Positions 1-5,335 of a DNA stretch of 5,335 nt are shown here, one piece after another. The notes under the pieces were generated by a model. It had not been told where the DNA came from. It saw nothing but the letters and a program-made list of their open reading frames with translations, and did not search any database. The first letter of the stretch is position 1, and the number at the start of each line of letters is the position of its first letter. The position numbers were made by a program, and so were the translations under genes. This DNA is from Spirochaeta sp. GTDB lineage: Bacteria; Spirochaetota; Spirochaetia; DSM-2461. The DNA is taken from positions 1 to 5,335 of the forward strand of contig DAOVYP010000185.1 in NCBI GenBank assembly GCA_030635565.1, read 5' to 3'.

Positions 1-261
1 GAAGCCCTGGCCGACGGCGCCGTCAGGGAAGGGATTCCCCGGACAATTGCTTATGAGATCGCGGCGCAGGCGGTCTCGGGATCCGCCAGACTTGCTGCCG
101 ATTCCGGGCTGCACCCCGGAATTCTGAAAGACCAGGTCTGTTCACCCGGGGGAACAACTATTGAAGCCGTATCGACCCTGGAAGAAGCGGGATTCAGATC
201 GGCGATTATACGGGCAGTTTCCGATTGTACAGCCAAGGCCAGGGAACTCGGTGCCAAGTGA
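1..261 (+). CDS. proC: Pyrroline-5-carboxylate reductase, C-terminal part (5' end outside window)
   Basis: Catalyses the last step of proline synthesis, the NAD(P)H-dependent reduction of 1-pyrroline-5-carboxylate to L-proline, in the cytoplasm. Frame 1 is open from the first base to a TGA at 259-261, giving 86 residues. They match the all-helical dimerisation and active-site domain of the ProC family: an EALADGAVREG stretch at the start, then KDQVCSPGGTT (the SPGGTT signature begins at visible residue 48), then LEEAGFRSAIIRAV near the end. ProC proteins are usually about 270 residues, so roughly the first 180, including the Rossmann NAD(P)H-binding domain, lie upstream of the window. The last bases overlap the start of ptsP by four (GTGA), so the two genes are probably in one operon. 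Nothing looks broken in the visible part. Confidence 0.93.
   Translation, partial: EALADGAVREGIPRTIAYEIAAQAVSGSARLAADSGLHPGILKDQVCSPGGTTIEAVSTLEEAGFRSAIIRAVSDCTAKARELGAK
241..261 (+). promoter_or_regulatory. proC/ptsP stop-start overlap with weak ribosome site
   Basis: The GTG start of ptsP (258-260) overlaps the TGA stop of proC (259-261) as GTGA. The only purine-rich stretch upstream is AGGGA at 241-245, twelve bases before the start, which is farther than ideal. This arrangement suggests that ptsP translation depends largely on ribosomes finishing proC (translational coupling). The overlap is seen directly; the coupling is inferred. Confidence 0.5.
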
Positions 262-2537
262 AAGAGACAATTAAAACCAGTGTCGAGATGATCTGCTCGG
301 TCAGTGAACTTGCCAATCTCTTCCGTCAGGGCCAGGATATCAGGGGATTCCTGTTACAGGTCGTTCAAATCGTCAGTCATCATATGCAGTCCGACGTCTG
401 CTCGATATTCCTGTATAACGAGCAGAAGGACCATCTGGTTCTGGAAGCGACCGCCGGCCTTAATCCCGATATGGTGGGGCAGCTGACTCTTCTTTCAGGA
501 GAAGGACTGACCGGTCTGGCGCTGAAGGAACTGCGCCCCATCAGGGAAGGCCGGGGAAGGGATAATCCCTACTTCAAGTACATTCCGGAAAGTGGAGAAG
601 ACCGCTTCGAATCTTTCCTTGCTGTTCCCATCATTCGGGGCATTCATCGTGTCGGTGTTCTGGTACTCCAGGACGAAAGAAGCTCACGGTTCAGCAAGTC
701 CGACGCCCAGGCCCTGAAAGCCATCGCCTCGCAGTTGGCTGCAACCCTGGAAAATGCACAGCTTCTCATGGCTCTTCACGGAAAAAATGAGCCATCCGCA
801 ACAAACACAGAGGCCAGCCGTCTGATCAGGGGCACGCAGGTAGTTGAAGGCGTCGCTTTGGGACAAGCCTACCAGATGGAAGGTCCCGGGTTCGAAGACA
901 AGCTCATCTCCGCATGCGACGATTGCTACCGTACAACCATCGAAGATTTTCACCGGGCCATCGACAGTACGGAACGTCAGCTTGAAGAACTTCAAAACCG
1001 TCTGGAAGAAGAACTGGCCGATGTCGCATCCCTCATCTTCAGTGCCCATCTGCTGATGCTTCGGGACGAAGGGTTCTCGGGGGAAATGGCCAATCTGATC
1101 AACGAAGATACCCCTCCGAGCGATGCGGTCATACATATTGCCAATAATTACATCACCCTTTTCGCAAACAGCGACAATCCCCGGATGCGGGAAAAAGTAC
1201 TGGATATCAAGGATCTGGGTCACCGCATCCTTGAGAATCTTCTTGAGGAAGAAGGGGGGCATGGTGATTACAGCGGACAGATAATCCTCACCAATGAGCT
1301 CCTCCCCTCGGAATTGTTGAAACTGGCCGCTCAGAATGTTGAAGGTTTGGTTCTTTATGGCGGTGGCGTCACGGCTCATGTCAGCGTTCTGGCCCGATCC
1401 CTTCTGGTCCCCCTCCTTTTTACTGAGGATGAAAGTATCTTCCGGATACCATCCAACACACCCCTGGCCCTGGATACACATCAGGGGCTGCTGATCGTCA
1501 ATCCGGATGACAACGCCCGAAAACGAATCACTCAGCTTATCGAAAGTTCGGACCGGATCGATGAACTGGAAAACGCCGCCATGCCGGAAACCCACACCGC
1601 AGATGGCGAGCGTGTTTTTTTACGCGCCACAGTCAACCTTCTTTCCGACCTGAAACTTGCCAGGCGCCTGAAGGCGGAAGGAATCGGCCTGTACAGGAGC
1701 GAATTCCCGTTTCTGATCCGCAGCGATTTCCCATCCGAGGAAGAGCAGTACCTTATTTACAAACAGGTAGTCGACGGACTGGATAATTCATTGGTTACCC
1801 TGCGGACGCTGGATGTGGGTGGAGACAAGATTCTCAGCTACATTCCTGATGCCGGGGAGGCCAATCCCTTCCTGGGTCTTCGGGCCATCCGATTCCTGTT
1901 GGAGAATAAAAAGGTTTTTGTCGGTCAGCTCAAAGCCATGATACGGGCCGGTGGCAATAAACAGATCCGCATTCTGTTTCCTCTCATCTCCTCATTGGAT
2001 GATTTCCTGAACGCCAGAAAAATCGTCATTAAAAGCCTGGGCTTCCTGAAACGGGACGGATTTGGTCAATTCCCCATGCCGAAACTCGGTGCGATGATTG
2101 AGTTGCCTTCCGCCGTTGAAATGGCTCCCGAACTTTCCAGAGAAGCGGATTTCCTGTCACTGGGAACGAACGATCTGGTTCAGTACATGCTGGGCGTCGA
2201 CCGGACGAATGAAAAAGTCGCCGACCTATTCGATGTCAGGCATCCTGCGGTCCTCCGTGCGGTGAAAAGGGTGAATGATGCCGCAAGAGAAGCAAATTGT
2301 CCGCTGTCGGTTTGTGGAATCATGTCCAAGGACCCCCGAACCGTGTACTATTTGATGGGACTGGGGGTGCGGGAATTTTCCATGGAACCGGGAAAGATTC
2401 CCGGTATGCAGGAAGCCGTATCACGAATGGACATTCAGCAGGCAGGCAGGGATGCCGAAATCCTGTCCGGACTCGGCACCCAGGAAGAGATTCGAAACTA
2501 TCTGGATTCATTGAAGATTCCTGAGCCGGCGATCTGA
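258..2537 (+). CDS. ptsP: GAF-domain phosphoenolpyruvate-protein phosphotransferase (PtsP, enzyme I-Ntr)
   Basis: Transfers phosphate from phosphoenolpyruvate to a histidine carrier protein (HPr/NPr) at the head of a phosphotransferase chain; in known systems the PtsP branch is regulatory rather than sugar-transporting. The 759-residue length is normal for PtsP. Domains: GAF sensor about 20-170 (FESFLAVP at 117-124); enzyme I N-terminal helical domain from about 188; phosphohistidine domain with GGGVTAHVSVLARS, active His374; C-terminal PEP-binding barrel with GLYRSEF 477-483, RTLDVGGDK 516-524, GAMIE 611-615, GTND 636-639 and catalytic Cys686. GTG at 258 is chosen because it overlaps the proC stop and gives a normal short leader before GAF. 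A TTG at 225 is in frame but lies inside proC, and an ATG at 288 lacks a ribosome site. Oddities: Ala instead of the usual Ser before His374, and Ile688 where the family has Glu (CGE becomes CGI). No HPr or EIIA gene is visible nearby. Confidence 0.93.
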   Translation: MKETIKTSVEMICSVSELANLFRQGQDIRGFLLQVVQIVSHHMQSDVCSIFLYNEQKDHLVLEATAGLNPDMVGQLTLLSGEGLTGLALKELRPIREGRGRDNPYFKYIPESGEDRFESFLAVPIIRGIHRVGVLVLQDERSSRFSKSDAQALKAIASQLAATLENAQLLMALHGKNEPSATNTEASRLIRGTQVVEGVALGQAYQMEGPGFEDKLISACDDCYRTTIEDFHRAIDSTERQLEELQNRLEEELADVASLIFSAHLLMLRDEGFSGEMANLINEDTPPSDAVIHIANNYITLFANSDNPRMREKVLDIKDLGHRILENLLEEEGGHGDYSGQIILTNELLPSELLKLAAQNVEGLVLYGGGVTAHVSVLARSLLVPLLFTEDESIFRIPSNTPLALDTHQGLLIVNPDDNARKRITQLIESSDRIDELENAAMPETHTADGERVFLRATVNLLSDLKLARRLKAEGIGLYRSEFPFLIRSDFPSEEEQYLIYKQVVDGLDNSLVTLRTLDVGGDKILSYIPDAGEANPFLGLRAIRFLLENKKVFVGQLKAMIRAGGNKQIRILFPLISSLDDFLNARKIVIKSLGFLKRDGFGQFPMPKLGAMIELPSAVEMAPELSREADFLSLGTNDLVQYMLGVDRTNEKVADLFDVRHPAVLRAVKRVNDAAREANCPLSVCGIMSKDPRTVYYLMGLGVREFSMEPGKIPGMQEAVSRMDIQQAGRDAEILSGLGTQEEIRNYLDSLKIPEPAI

Positions 2538-2543
2538 GGAGTT

Positions 2544-2996
2544 CTAAGCGGATCCCGCCAGAAGCGCACTATTCACCGAATCATATTCTTTGATAACCCT
2601 GGCGAGGGAGTAGCTTTCAAAGTATTTCATCACGTATTCGTTGGCTCCGTTCCAGAATCGTGTGGCCCGGCAATCCGCCAACCTGACGCATTTATCCGCC
2701 AGGACAGTGTCGCTGGCGCAGCAGGGTGTTAATCGGATACCCTCTTCCACAGCTTCAAGAATATCCTTCACGCTGATGTCGGCAGCTTCCCGTGCCAGGA
2801 GGAATCCTCCACCGGCACCGCGGATGGACCGTATCAGTCCGTATTTTTTCAGTTTGGTGAAAATCTGTTCCAGAAAGATCGGAGAGAGGTCTTCAACTTC
2901 GGTGATTTTCTTGATTGATAGAGGTTTATCATCGCTGTTCAGTGCCAGGTTTATCATGGCCCGGAGTGCATACCGGCCCTTCGTCGTTACACGCAT
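2544..2996 (-). CDS. Rrf2/IscR-family transcriptional regulator with probable iron-sulfur cysteines
   Basis: A 150-residue winged-helix repressor or sensor of the Rrf2 family. The start MRVTTKGRYALRAM is the family's conserved N-terminus. The helix-turn-helix lies about residues 26-52, and the wing has the typical IRGAGGGFLLAR (58-69). Cysteines 92, 93, 103 and 109 form a C-C-x9-C-x5-C cluster followed by ATRFW, the layout that in IscR, NsrR and RsrR-like members holds an Fe-S cluster, so this protein probably senses iron-sulfur, redox or nitric oxide status. Which signal cannot be told from sequence. The ATG at 2996 is firm: an in-frame TAA stop (plus-strand 3006-3008) lies nine bases before it. 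No Shine-Dalgarno is visible upstream. The gene converges on ptsP with only six bases (2538-2543) between stops and no clear terminator there. Targets are unknown; a palindrome in its own promoter suggests autoregulation. Confidence 0.93.
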   Translation of the reverse strand: MRVTTKGRYALRAMINLALNSDDKPLSIKKITEVEDLSPIFLEQIFTKLKKYGLIRSIRGAGGGFLLAREAADISVKDILEAVEEGIRLTPCCASDTVLADKCVRLADCRATRFWNGANEYVMKYFESYSLARVIKEYDSVNSALLAGSA

Positions 2997-3002
2997 GGAG
3001 AT

Positions 3003-3031
3003 ATATTACATGAGTGGATGTAAATCTACAA
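3003..3031 (-). promoter_or_regulatory. Candidate promoter of the Rrf2 gene (leaderless geometry)
   Basis: Reading leftward, TTGTAG (3031-3026) serves as a weak -35 box (three of six consensus bases), followed by a 17-base spacer and TAATAT (3008-3003) as -10. The last base of the -10 is seven positions from 2996, so the expected transcription start is the A of the ATG itself. This agrees with the absence of any Shine-Dalgarno sequence. The boxes are seen in the sequence; their activity is inferred. Confidence 0.45.
3006..3023. promoter_or_regulatory. Perfect inverted repeat TTACAT-N6-ATGTAA, candidate Rrf2 operator
   Basis: An 18-base perfect dyad with six-base arms and a GAGTGG centre sits in the spacer of the Rrf2 promoter and covers half of its -10 box. 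Rrf2 proteins bind as dimers to dyads and commonly repress their own genes, so binding here would block RNA polymerase. No second copy was noticed elsewhere in the window. It could be chance, but its position is what an autorepressor site would have. Confidence 0.45.
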
Positions 3032-3036
3032 TACGA

Positions 3037-3056
3037 AAGCCGCCCGGAGGCGGCTT
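3037..3056 (-). terminator. GC-rich hairpin, probable terminator of the outer-membrane protein gene
   Basis: AAGCCGCC (3037-3044) pairs perfectly with GGCGGCTT (3049-3056) across a four-base loop. It lies 35 bases past the stop of the leftward barrel-protein gene. On that strand the stem ends in CTTTCG, so the U-tract is short and termination may be imperfect. On the plus strand no T run follows and no gene ends nearby, so the leftward reading is preferred. The Rrf2 promoter starts five bases beyond it. Confidence 0.6.
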
Positions 3057-3091
3057 CTTGCAATATTTACTGGATAAACGATATCAATTGA

Positions 3092-3586
3092 TCAGAATAC
3101 GTAACGGACACCAAGGCCGCCGTTCCAGGCGATCCAATCGTTATGAAAGAAACGGAATCCGAAACCGAACTCCCCGAACAGGTTCAAAGGGATGTTGGCA
3201 AACGTATATTCCAGGCGCAAGTCGGCCACTATATCGATATAGAAAGTATTGCCGAAAATAAAATTCACCTGCGGACCGAGGGAAAGGGGCATCACGCCCG
3301 CGTCACCGATGGGAATATTCACCAGGGTGAAAAGCCCGTTAGCACTGATGAGAGCAGACTTGGTGAAGATAAAATTATATCCGGCGGTTATATTCCCTTC
3401 GAACCAGTTTGAAAACCGGTATCCGAAAGTCACACCCGAAGGGTAACCGAGCAGTAATCCGAGTTTGGCCCGGCCGTCAGGAGGAGCCTGCAGGGTCTTG
3501 ATTTCCTTGTCCTCTTTAACGCTTTGTGCGGTTAAAGCCCCTGAAACGAGCATCAATACAACCAATACCAACAATAACTTTTTCAT
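3092..3586 (-). CDS. Small secreted protein, predicted outer-membrane beta-barrel
   Basis: 164 residues. The start MKKLLLVLVVLMLVSG followed by ALTA is a clear Sec signal peptide, with likely signal peptidase I cleavage after Ala20 (LTA before Gln21). There is no lipobox cysteine. The mature 144 residues are rich in alternating polar and hydrophobic stretches with Gly and aromatic residues (for example LGLLLGYPSGVTFGYRF at 42-58, WFEGNITAGYNF at 61-72, LFGEFGFGFRFF at 136-147), as in transmembrane beta-strands, and the protein ends in GVRYVF with a terminal Phe, the usual recognition signal for the BAM machinery. Length would suit an eight-stranded barrel. The GYPSGVTFGYR pattern recalls small spirochaetal barrels of the DUF3996 type, but this assignment is uncertain. 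Its role (pore, adhesin or structural) cannot be told. A good ribosome site precedes the ATG, and a hairpin terminator follows the stop, so it is probably transcribed alone. Confidence 0.8.
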   Translation of the reverse strand: MKKLLLVLVVLMLVSGALTAQSVKEDKEIKTLQAPPDGRAKLGLLLGYPSGVTFGYRFSNWFEGNITAGYNFIFTKSALISANGLFTLVNIPIGDAGVMPLSLGPQVNFIFGNTFYIDIVADLRLEYTFANIPLNLFGEFGFGFRFFHNDWIAWNGGLGVRYVF

Positions 3587-3593
3587 ATTTCAA

Positions 3594-3599
3594 TCCTTC
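3594..3599 (-). promoter_or_regulatory. Ribosome binding site of the barrel-protein gene
   Basis: GAAGGA (leftward, 3599-3594) ends seven bases before the ATG at 3586. It is the best Shine-Dalgarno sequence in the window and supports the chosen start, as does the signal peptide that begins there. Confidence 0.75.
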
Positions 3600-3623
3600 G
3601 GGTTAAATTAAACTATCTCTCCA

Positions 3624-3629
3624 AGTATA
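3624..3629 (-). promoter_or_regulatory. Weak candidate -10 box for the barrel-protein gene
   Basis: TATACT (leftward, 3629-3624) matches five of six bases of the -10 consensus and would place the transcription start near 3617, giving a leader of about 31 bases that contains the ribosome site. No convincing -35 box lies at the right distance. The region upstream (3630-3660) is very AT-rich and could act as an UP-type element, but it also produces -10-like hexamers by chance. Confidence 0.3.
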
Positions 3630-3658
3630 TACATTAAAAATATAAAATAAACAGTATA

Positions 3659-3693
3659 GGTAATTTCAAAAATCCCGGATTTTCGAAATTACC
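3659..3693. repeat. Inverted repeat 1 in the htpG/barrel-gene gap
   Basis: GGTAATTTC (3659-3667) pairs with GAAATTACC (3685-3693); after one A/C mismatch the pairing continues AAAATC with GATTTT to a tiny CCG loop. This makes a nearly complete 35-base palindrome. Reading leftward it is followed by a U-rich stretch (TATACTGTTTATTTT), so it could be a weak terminator of read-through from htpG, or a protein or RNA structure just upstream of the barrel-gene promoter. Function is not known. Confidence 0.6.
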
Positions 3694-3706
3694 CAGACCT
3701 TTAGTT

Positions 3707-3739
3707 AAGTTATTTTATTATCAGATAAGAAAATAACTT
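3707..3739. repeat. Inverted repeat 2 in the htpG/barrel-gene gap
   Basis: AAGTTATTTT (3707-3716) pairs with AAAATAACTT (3730-3739); after one mismatch the inner TTATC pairs with GATAA around a single central A. It is a 33-base near-perfect, very AT-rich palindrome centred 47 bases from inverted repeat 1. No U-tract follows it on either strand, so it does not look like a terminator. The arm AAATAACT occurs again at 3747-3754, allowing alternative pairing. Confidence 0.6.
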
Positions 3740-3751
3740 TACGACCAAATA

Positions 3752-3793
3752 ACTGAGGATCTTTCAGAATAGTAATTTTGAAAGATCCTCAGT
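3752..3793 (-). terminator. Inverted repeat 3, probable htpG terminator
   Basis: ACTGAGGATCTTTCA (3752-3766) pairs without mismatch with TGAAAGATCCTCAGT (3779-3793), a 15-base stem, with further inner pairing AAT/ATT around an AGTA loop. It begins 43 bases past the htpG stop. Leftward it is followed by TATTTGGT, only moderately U-rich, so the terminator reading is likely rather than certain. An alternative is an RNA-stabilising 3' hairpin or one unit of a structured element together with the two neighbouring palindromes. Confidence 0.55.
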
Positions 3794-3836
3794 AGACACC
3801 TCGAATAAATCCGGAAAAACGTCTCCTGATTCGCCC

Positions 3837-5335
3837 CTAGAAAGCCTTGGTTGTTACCCGGTTCAGCCGGGAAGCGAAGGACACGGGATCCTTGAGAGTT
3901 ACGCCCTCCACAAGAAGGGCCTGCTCATACAGAAGGTTGGCGACATCTTCCACCAGGTCGTCATCCGAAGCGTCGGCCAGCCCCTTCACGACGGGATGAT
4001 CTGGATTCACTTCAAGAATGAATGTAGCTTCCGGTATATCCTTCTGACCCATAGCCTGAAGCATCTGGCGCATTTGGGCCGAGGGATCACCATCGTCCGA
4101 TACCAGGCAGCTGGGAGCGTCCGTCAGCCTTGCCGATGCGACAACCTCCTTAACCGCTTCTCCGAGAACTTTCTTTATTTTCTTGAGTACCGGCTTGGCG
4201 TCCTTTTCCTTCTTCTTGTCGTCGTCGGTTTTCAGATCGTCCAGGGCACCGGAACGGTTGATGGCCTTGAGTTCCATTTCCTTGAAGGGACCGATCATCG
4301 GGGTGACGATCTCGTCTATTTCATCCTTCATGATGAGAACTTCGTAACCTTTTTCCTTGTAAGCCGCCAGAAGCGGGGACTTTCGCAGTGCATCCTCGTT
4401 CTCACCGGCCAGGTAGTAAATGACTTTCTGATCCTCCGGCATCCGGTCTTTGTAGGCCTCGAGGCTGGTCCAGCCTTCCACCGCCGTCGACCTGTAACGG
4501 ACCAGGTTGATTAGATCGTCCTTATGAGTCCAGTCGGAATACATCCCCTCCTTCAGAGGTCGATTGTACTGTTCTATGAACTCGGCATATTTCTCCTCAT
4601 TTTCCGACAACTTCTTGAATTCACTCAACAGCTTTTTAACCGAAGCCTCCCGGATCTTGGCCATCACCCGGTTCTGCTGAAGGATTTCACGGCTGACATT
4701 CAGAGGCAGGTCTTCCGAATCAATAACCCCCCGGACGAAACGCAGGTAAACCGGCAGGAGTTCCTTATCGTCATCGGTAATAAAAACACGTTTGACATAG
4801 AGCTTCACACCGGGCTTGTAATCCGCTTGAAACATGTCCATTGGAGCGGTCTTTGGAATGAAGAACAGGGTTGTGTATTCCAGGGTACCTTCAGCCTGTA
4901 GATGGATACGATGCATGGGATCATCGGAATCATGGGAGATGGTCTTGTAGAATTCGTTGTAATCATCATCCTTGAGCTCGGACTTGGACCGCTTCCACAG
5001 GGCGCTTGCGGCATTCACCTGTTCGTCCTTCTTCTCGGTTTTCTTCTCGTCACCGGACCCGGTGGTTACACTCCAGAACAAGTGAATTGGAAAAGCGATG
5101 TGATCGGAATACTTCTTGATAATCGTCTTTACCTGCCACTGGGAATCGTACTCCTTACCGGCGTCATTGAGATTGAGGATTACCGTTGTTCCCTGGCTCT
5201 CCCTTTCGGCTTCTACGACGCTGTATCCCGAATTACCGTCGCTGGTCCATTTCCAGGCCGTATCTTCACCGGCTTTTCTGGATATCACCTCAACGGAATC
5301 GGCTACCATGAAGCAGGAATAAAACCCGACGCCGA
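3837..5335 (-). CDS. htpG: Molecular chaperone HtpG (bacterial Hsp90), N-terminus outside window
   Basis: ATP-dependent cytoplasmic chaperone that works as a dimer with the DnaK system in refolding and protein maturation. 498 residues are visible. The frame stays open to the window edge and reads GVGFYSCF just before the ATG at 5309, which corresponds to the conserved GVGFYSAF motif of the Hsp90 ATP-lid region, so that ATG is internal and about 120 residues are missing. Visible parts: the end of the ATPase domain up to GTTVILNL; middle domain from about 120, with LWKRSKSEL, HRIHLQAEGTLEY and DSEDLPLNVSREILQQN, whose Arg (visible residue 215, codon 4689-4691) matches the catalytic Arg336 of E. 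coli HtpG; and a C-terminal dimerisation domain from about 390. There is no EEVD tail, as expected for bacteria. The Cys in GVGFYSCF, where Ala is usual, is a small oddity. Its promoter lies outside the window. Confidence 0.95.
   Translation of the reverse strand, partial: GVGFYSCFMVADSVEVISRKAGEDTAWKWTSDGNSGYSVVEAERESQGTTVILNLNDAGKEYDSQWQVKTIIKKYSDHIAFPIHLFWSVTTGSGDEKKTEKKDEQVNAASALWKRSKSELKDDDYNEFYKTISHDSDDPMHRIHLQAEGTLEYTTLFFIPKTAPMDMFQADYKPGVKLYVKRVFITDDDKELLPVYLRFVRGVIDSEDLPLNVSREILQQNRVMAKIREASVKKLLSEFKKLSENEEKYAEFIEQYNRPLKEGMYSDWTHKDDLINLVRYRSTAVEGWTSLEAYKDRMPEDQKVIYYLAGENEDALRKSPLLAAYKEKGYEVLIMKDEIDEIVTPMIGPFKEMELKAINRSGALDDLKTDDDKKKEKDAKPVLKKIKKVLGEAVKEVVASARLTDAPSCLVSDDGDPSAQMRQMLQAMGQKDIPEATFILEVNPDHPVVKGLADASDDDLVEDVANLLYEQALLVEGVTLKDPVSFASRLNRVTTKAF

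Noticed and set aside
225..227. TTG as the start of ptsP
   Set aside because: It lies 34 bases inside proC and adds residues unlike any PtsP N-terminus; the GTG at 258 overlapping the proC stop fits better.
684..1595. Long open frame (303 codons) on the minus strand opposite ptsP
   Set aside because: It lies wholly inside a gene with intact, family-wide motifs; its protein resembles no family I recognise and it looks like a codon-bias shadow.
2548..2558. GCGG-ATC-CCGC mini-hairpin near the ptsP/Rrf2 junction as a terminator
   Set aside because: The stem has only four pairs, no U-tract follows on either strand, and it sits in the Rrf2 coding sequence.
3083..3092. ATCAATTGAT palindrome at the end of the barrel gene
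   Set aside because: A ten-base AT-rich palindrome without a loop is too short to mean anything; the hairpin at 3037-3056 explains termination.
2641..3261. 206-codon plus-strand frame across the Rrf2 gene and the barrel gene
   Set aside because: It is antisense to two well-supported genes and crosses their promoter and terminator; its composition is Arg/Ser-rich like a shadow frame.
3602..3613. GTTAAATTAAAC partial dyad in the leader of the barrel gene
   Set aside because: It is imperfect and short in an AT-rich region, where such matches are expected by chance.
3996..4514. 172-codon plus-strand frame opposite htpG
   Set aside because: It is antisense to conserved Hsp90 coding sequence and resembles no protein family I know.
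5307..5309. ATG as the start of htpG
   Set aside because: The frame upstream encodes GVGFYSCF, a conserved internal Hsp90 motif, so the gene continues past the window edge.

Overview
The window holds ordinary chromosomal genes of a Gram-negative bacterium: one small protein has a signal peptide and the look of an outer-membrane beta-barrel ending in Phe. GC content is moderate in the genes, and the one sizeable intergenic gap is strongly AT-rich. The mix of a GAF-type PtsP, a cysteine-bearing Rrf2 regulator, HtpG and a small barrel protein would fit a spirochaete or a deltaproteobacterium-like lineage. That placement is an impression from protein style, not something the sequence proves. No phage, transposon, CRISPR, tRNA or rRNA signal was seen.

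Layout: the left part reads rightward. It has the 3' end of proC (pyrroline-5-carboxylate reductase, cut by the window edge), overlapped by four bases (GTGA) by a complete ptsP, which encodes a GAF-domain enzyme I of the nitrogen-type phosphotransferase system. Everything to the right reads leftward: a complete Rrf2-family regulator whose stop lies six bases from the ptsP stop, a small predicted outer-membrane beta-barrel protein, a 250-base AT-rich gap, and htpG (Hsp90 chaperone) running off the right edge without its first roughly 120 codons.

The genes do not form an obvious pathway. proC and ptsP are probably co-transcribed and translationally coupled. The Rrf2 gene seems to have its own promoter, which contains a perfect 18-base inverted repeat suggesting autoregulation, and its predicted transcription start falls on the A of the ATG, suggesting a leaderless mRNA. 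A GC-rich hairpin separates it from the barrel gene. The gap between htpG and the barrel gene carries three consecutive large inverted repeats (3659-3693, 3707-3739, 3752-3793). The htpG-proximal one is a plausible terminator; the other two have no clear role. These non-coding structures are the most interesting part of the window. I found no convincing evidence of a new multi-gene system.
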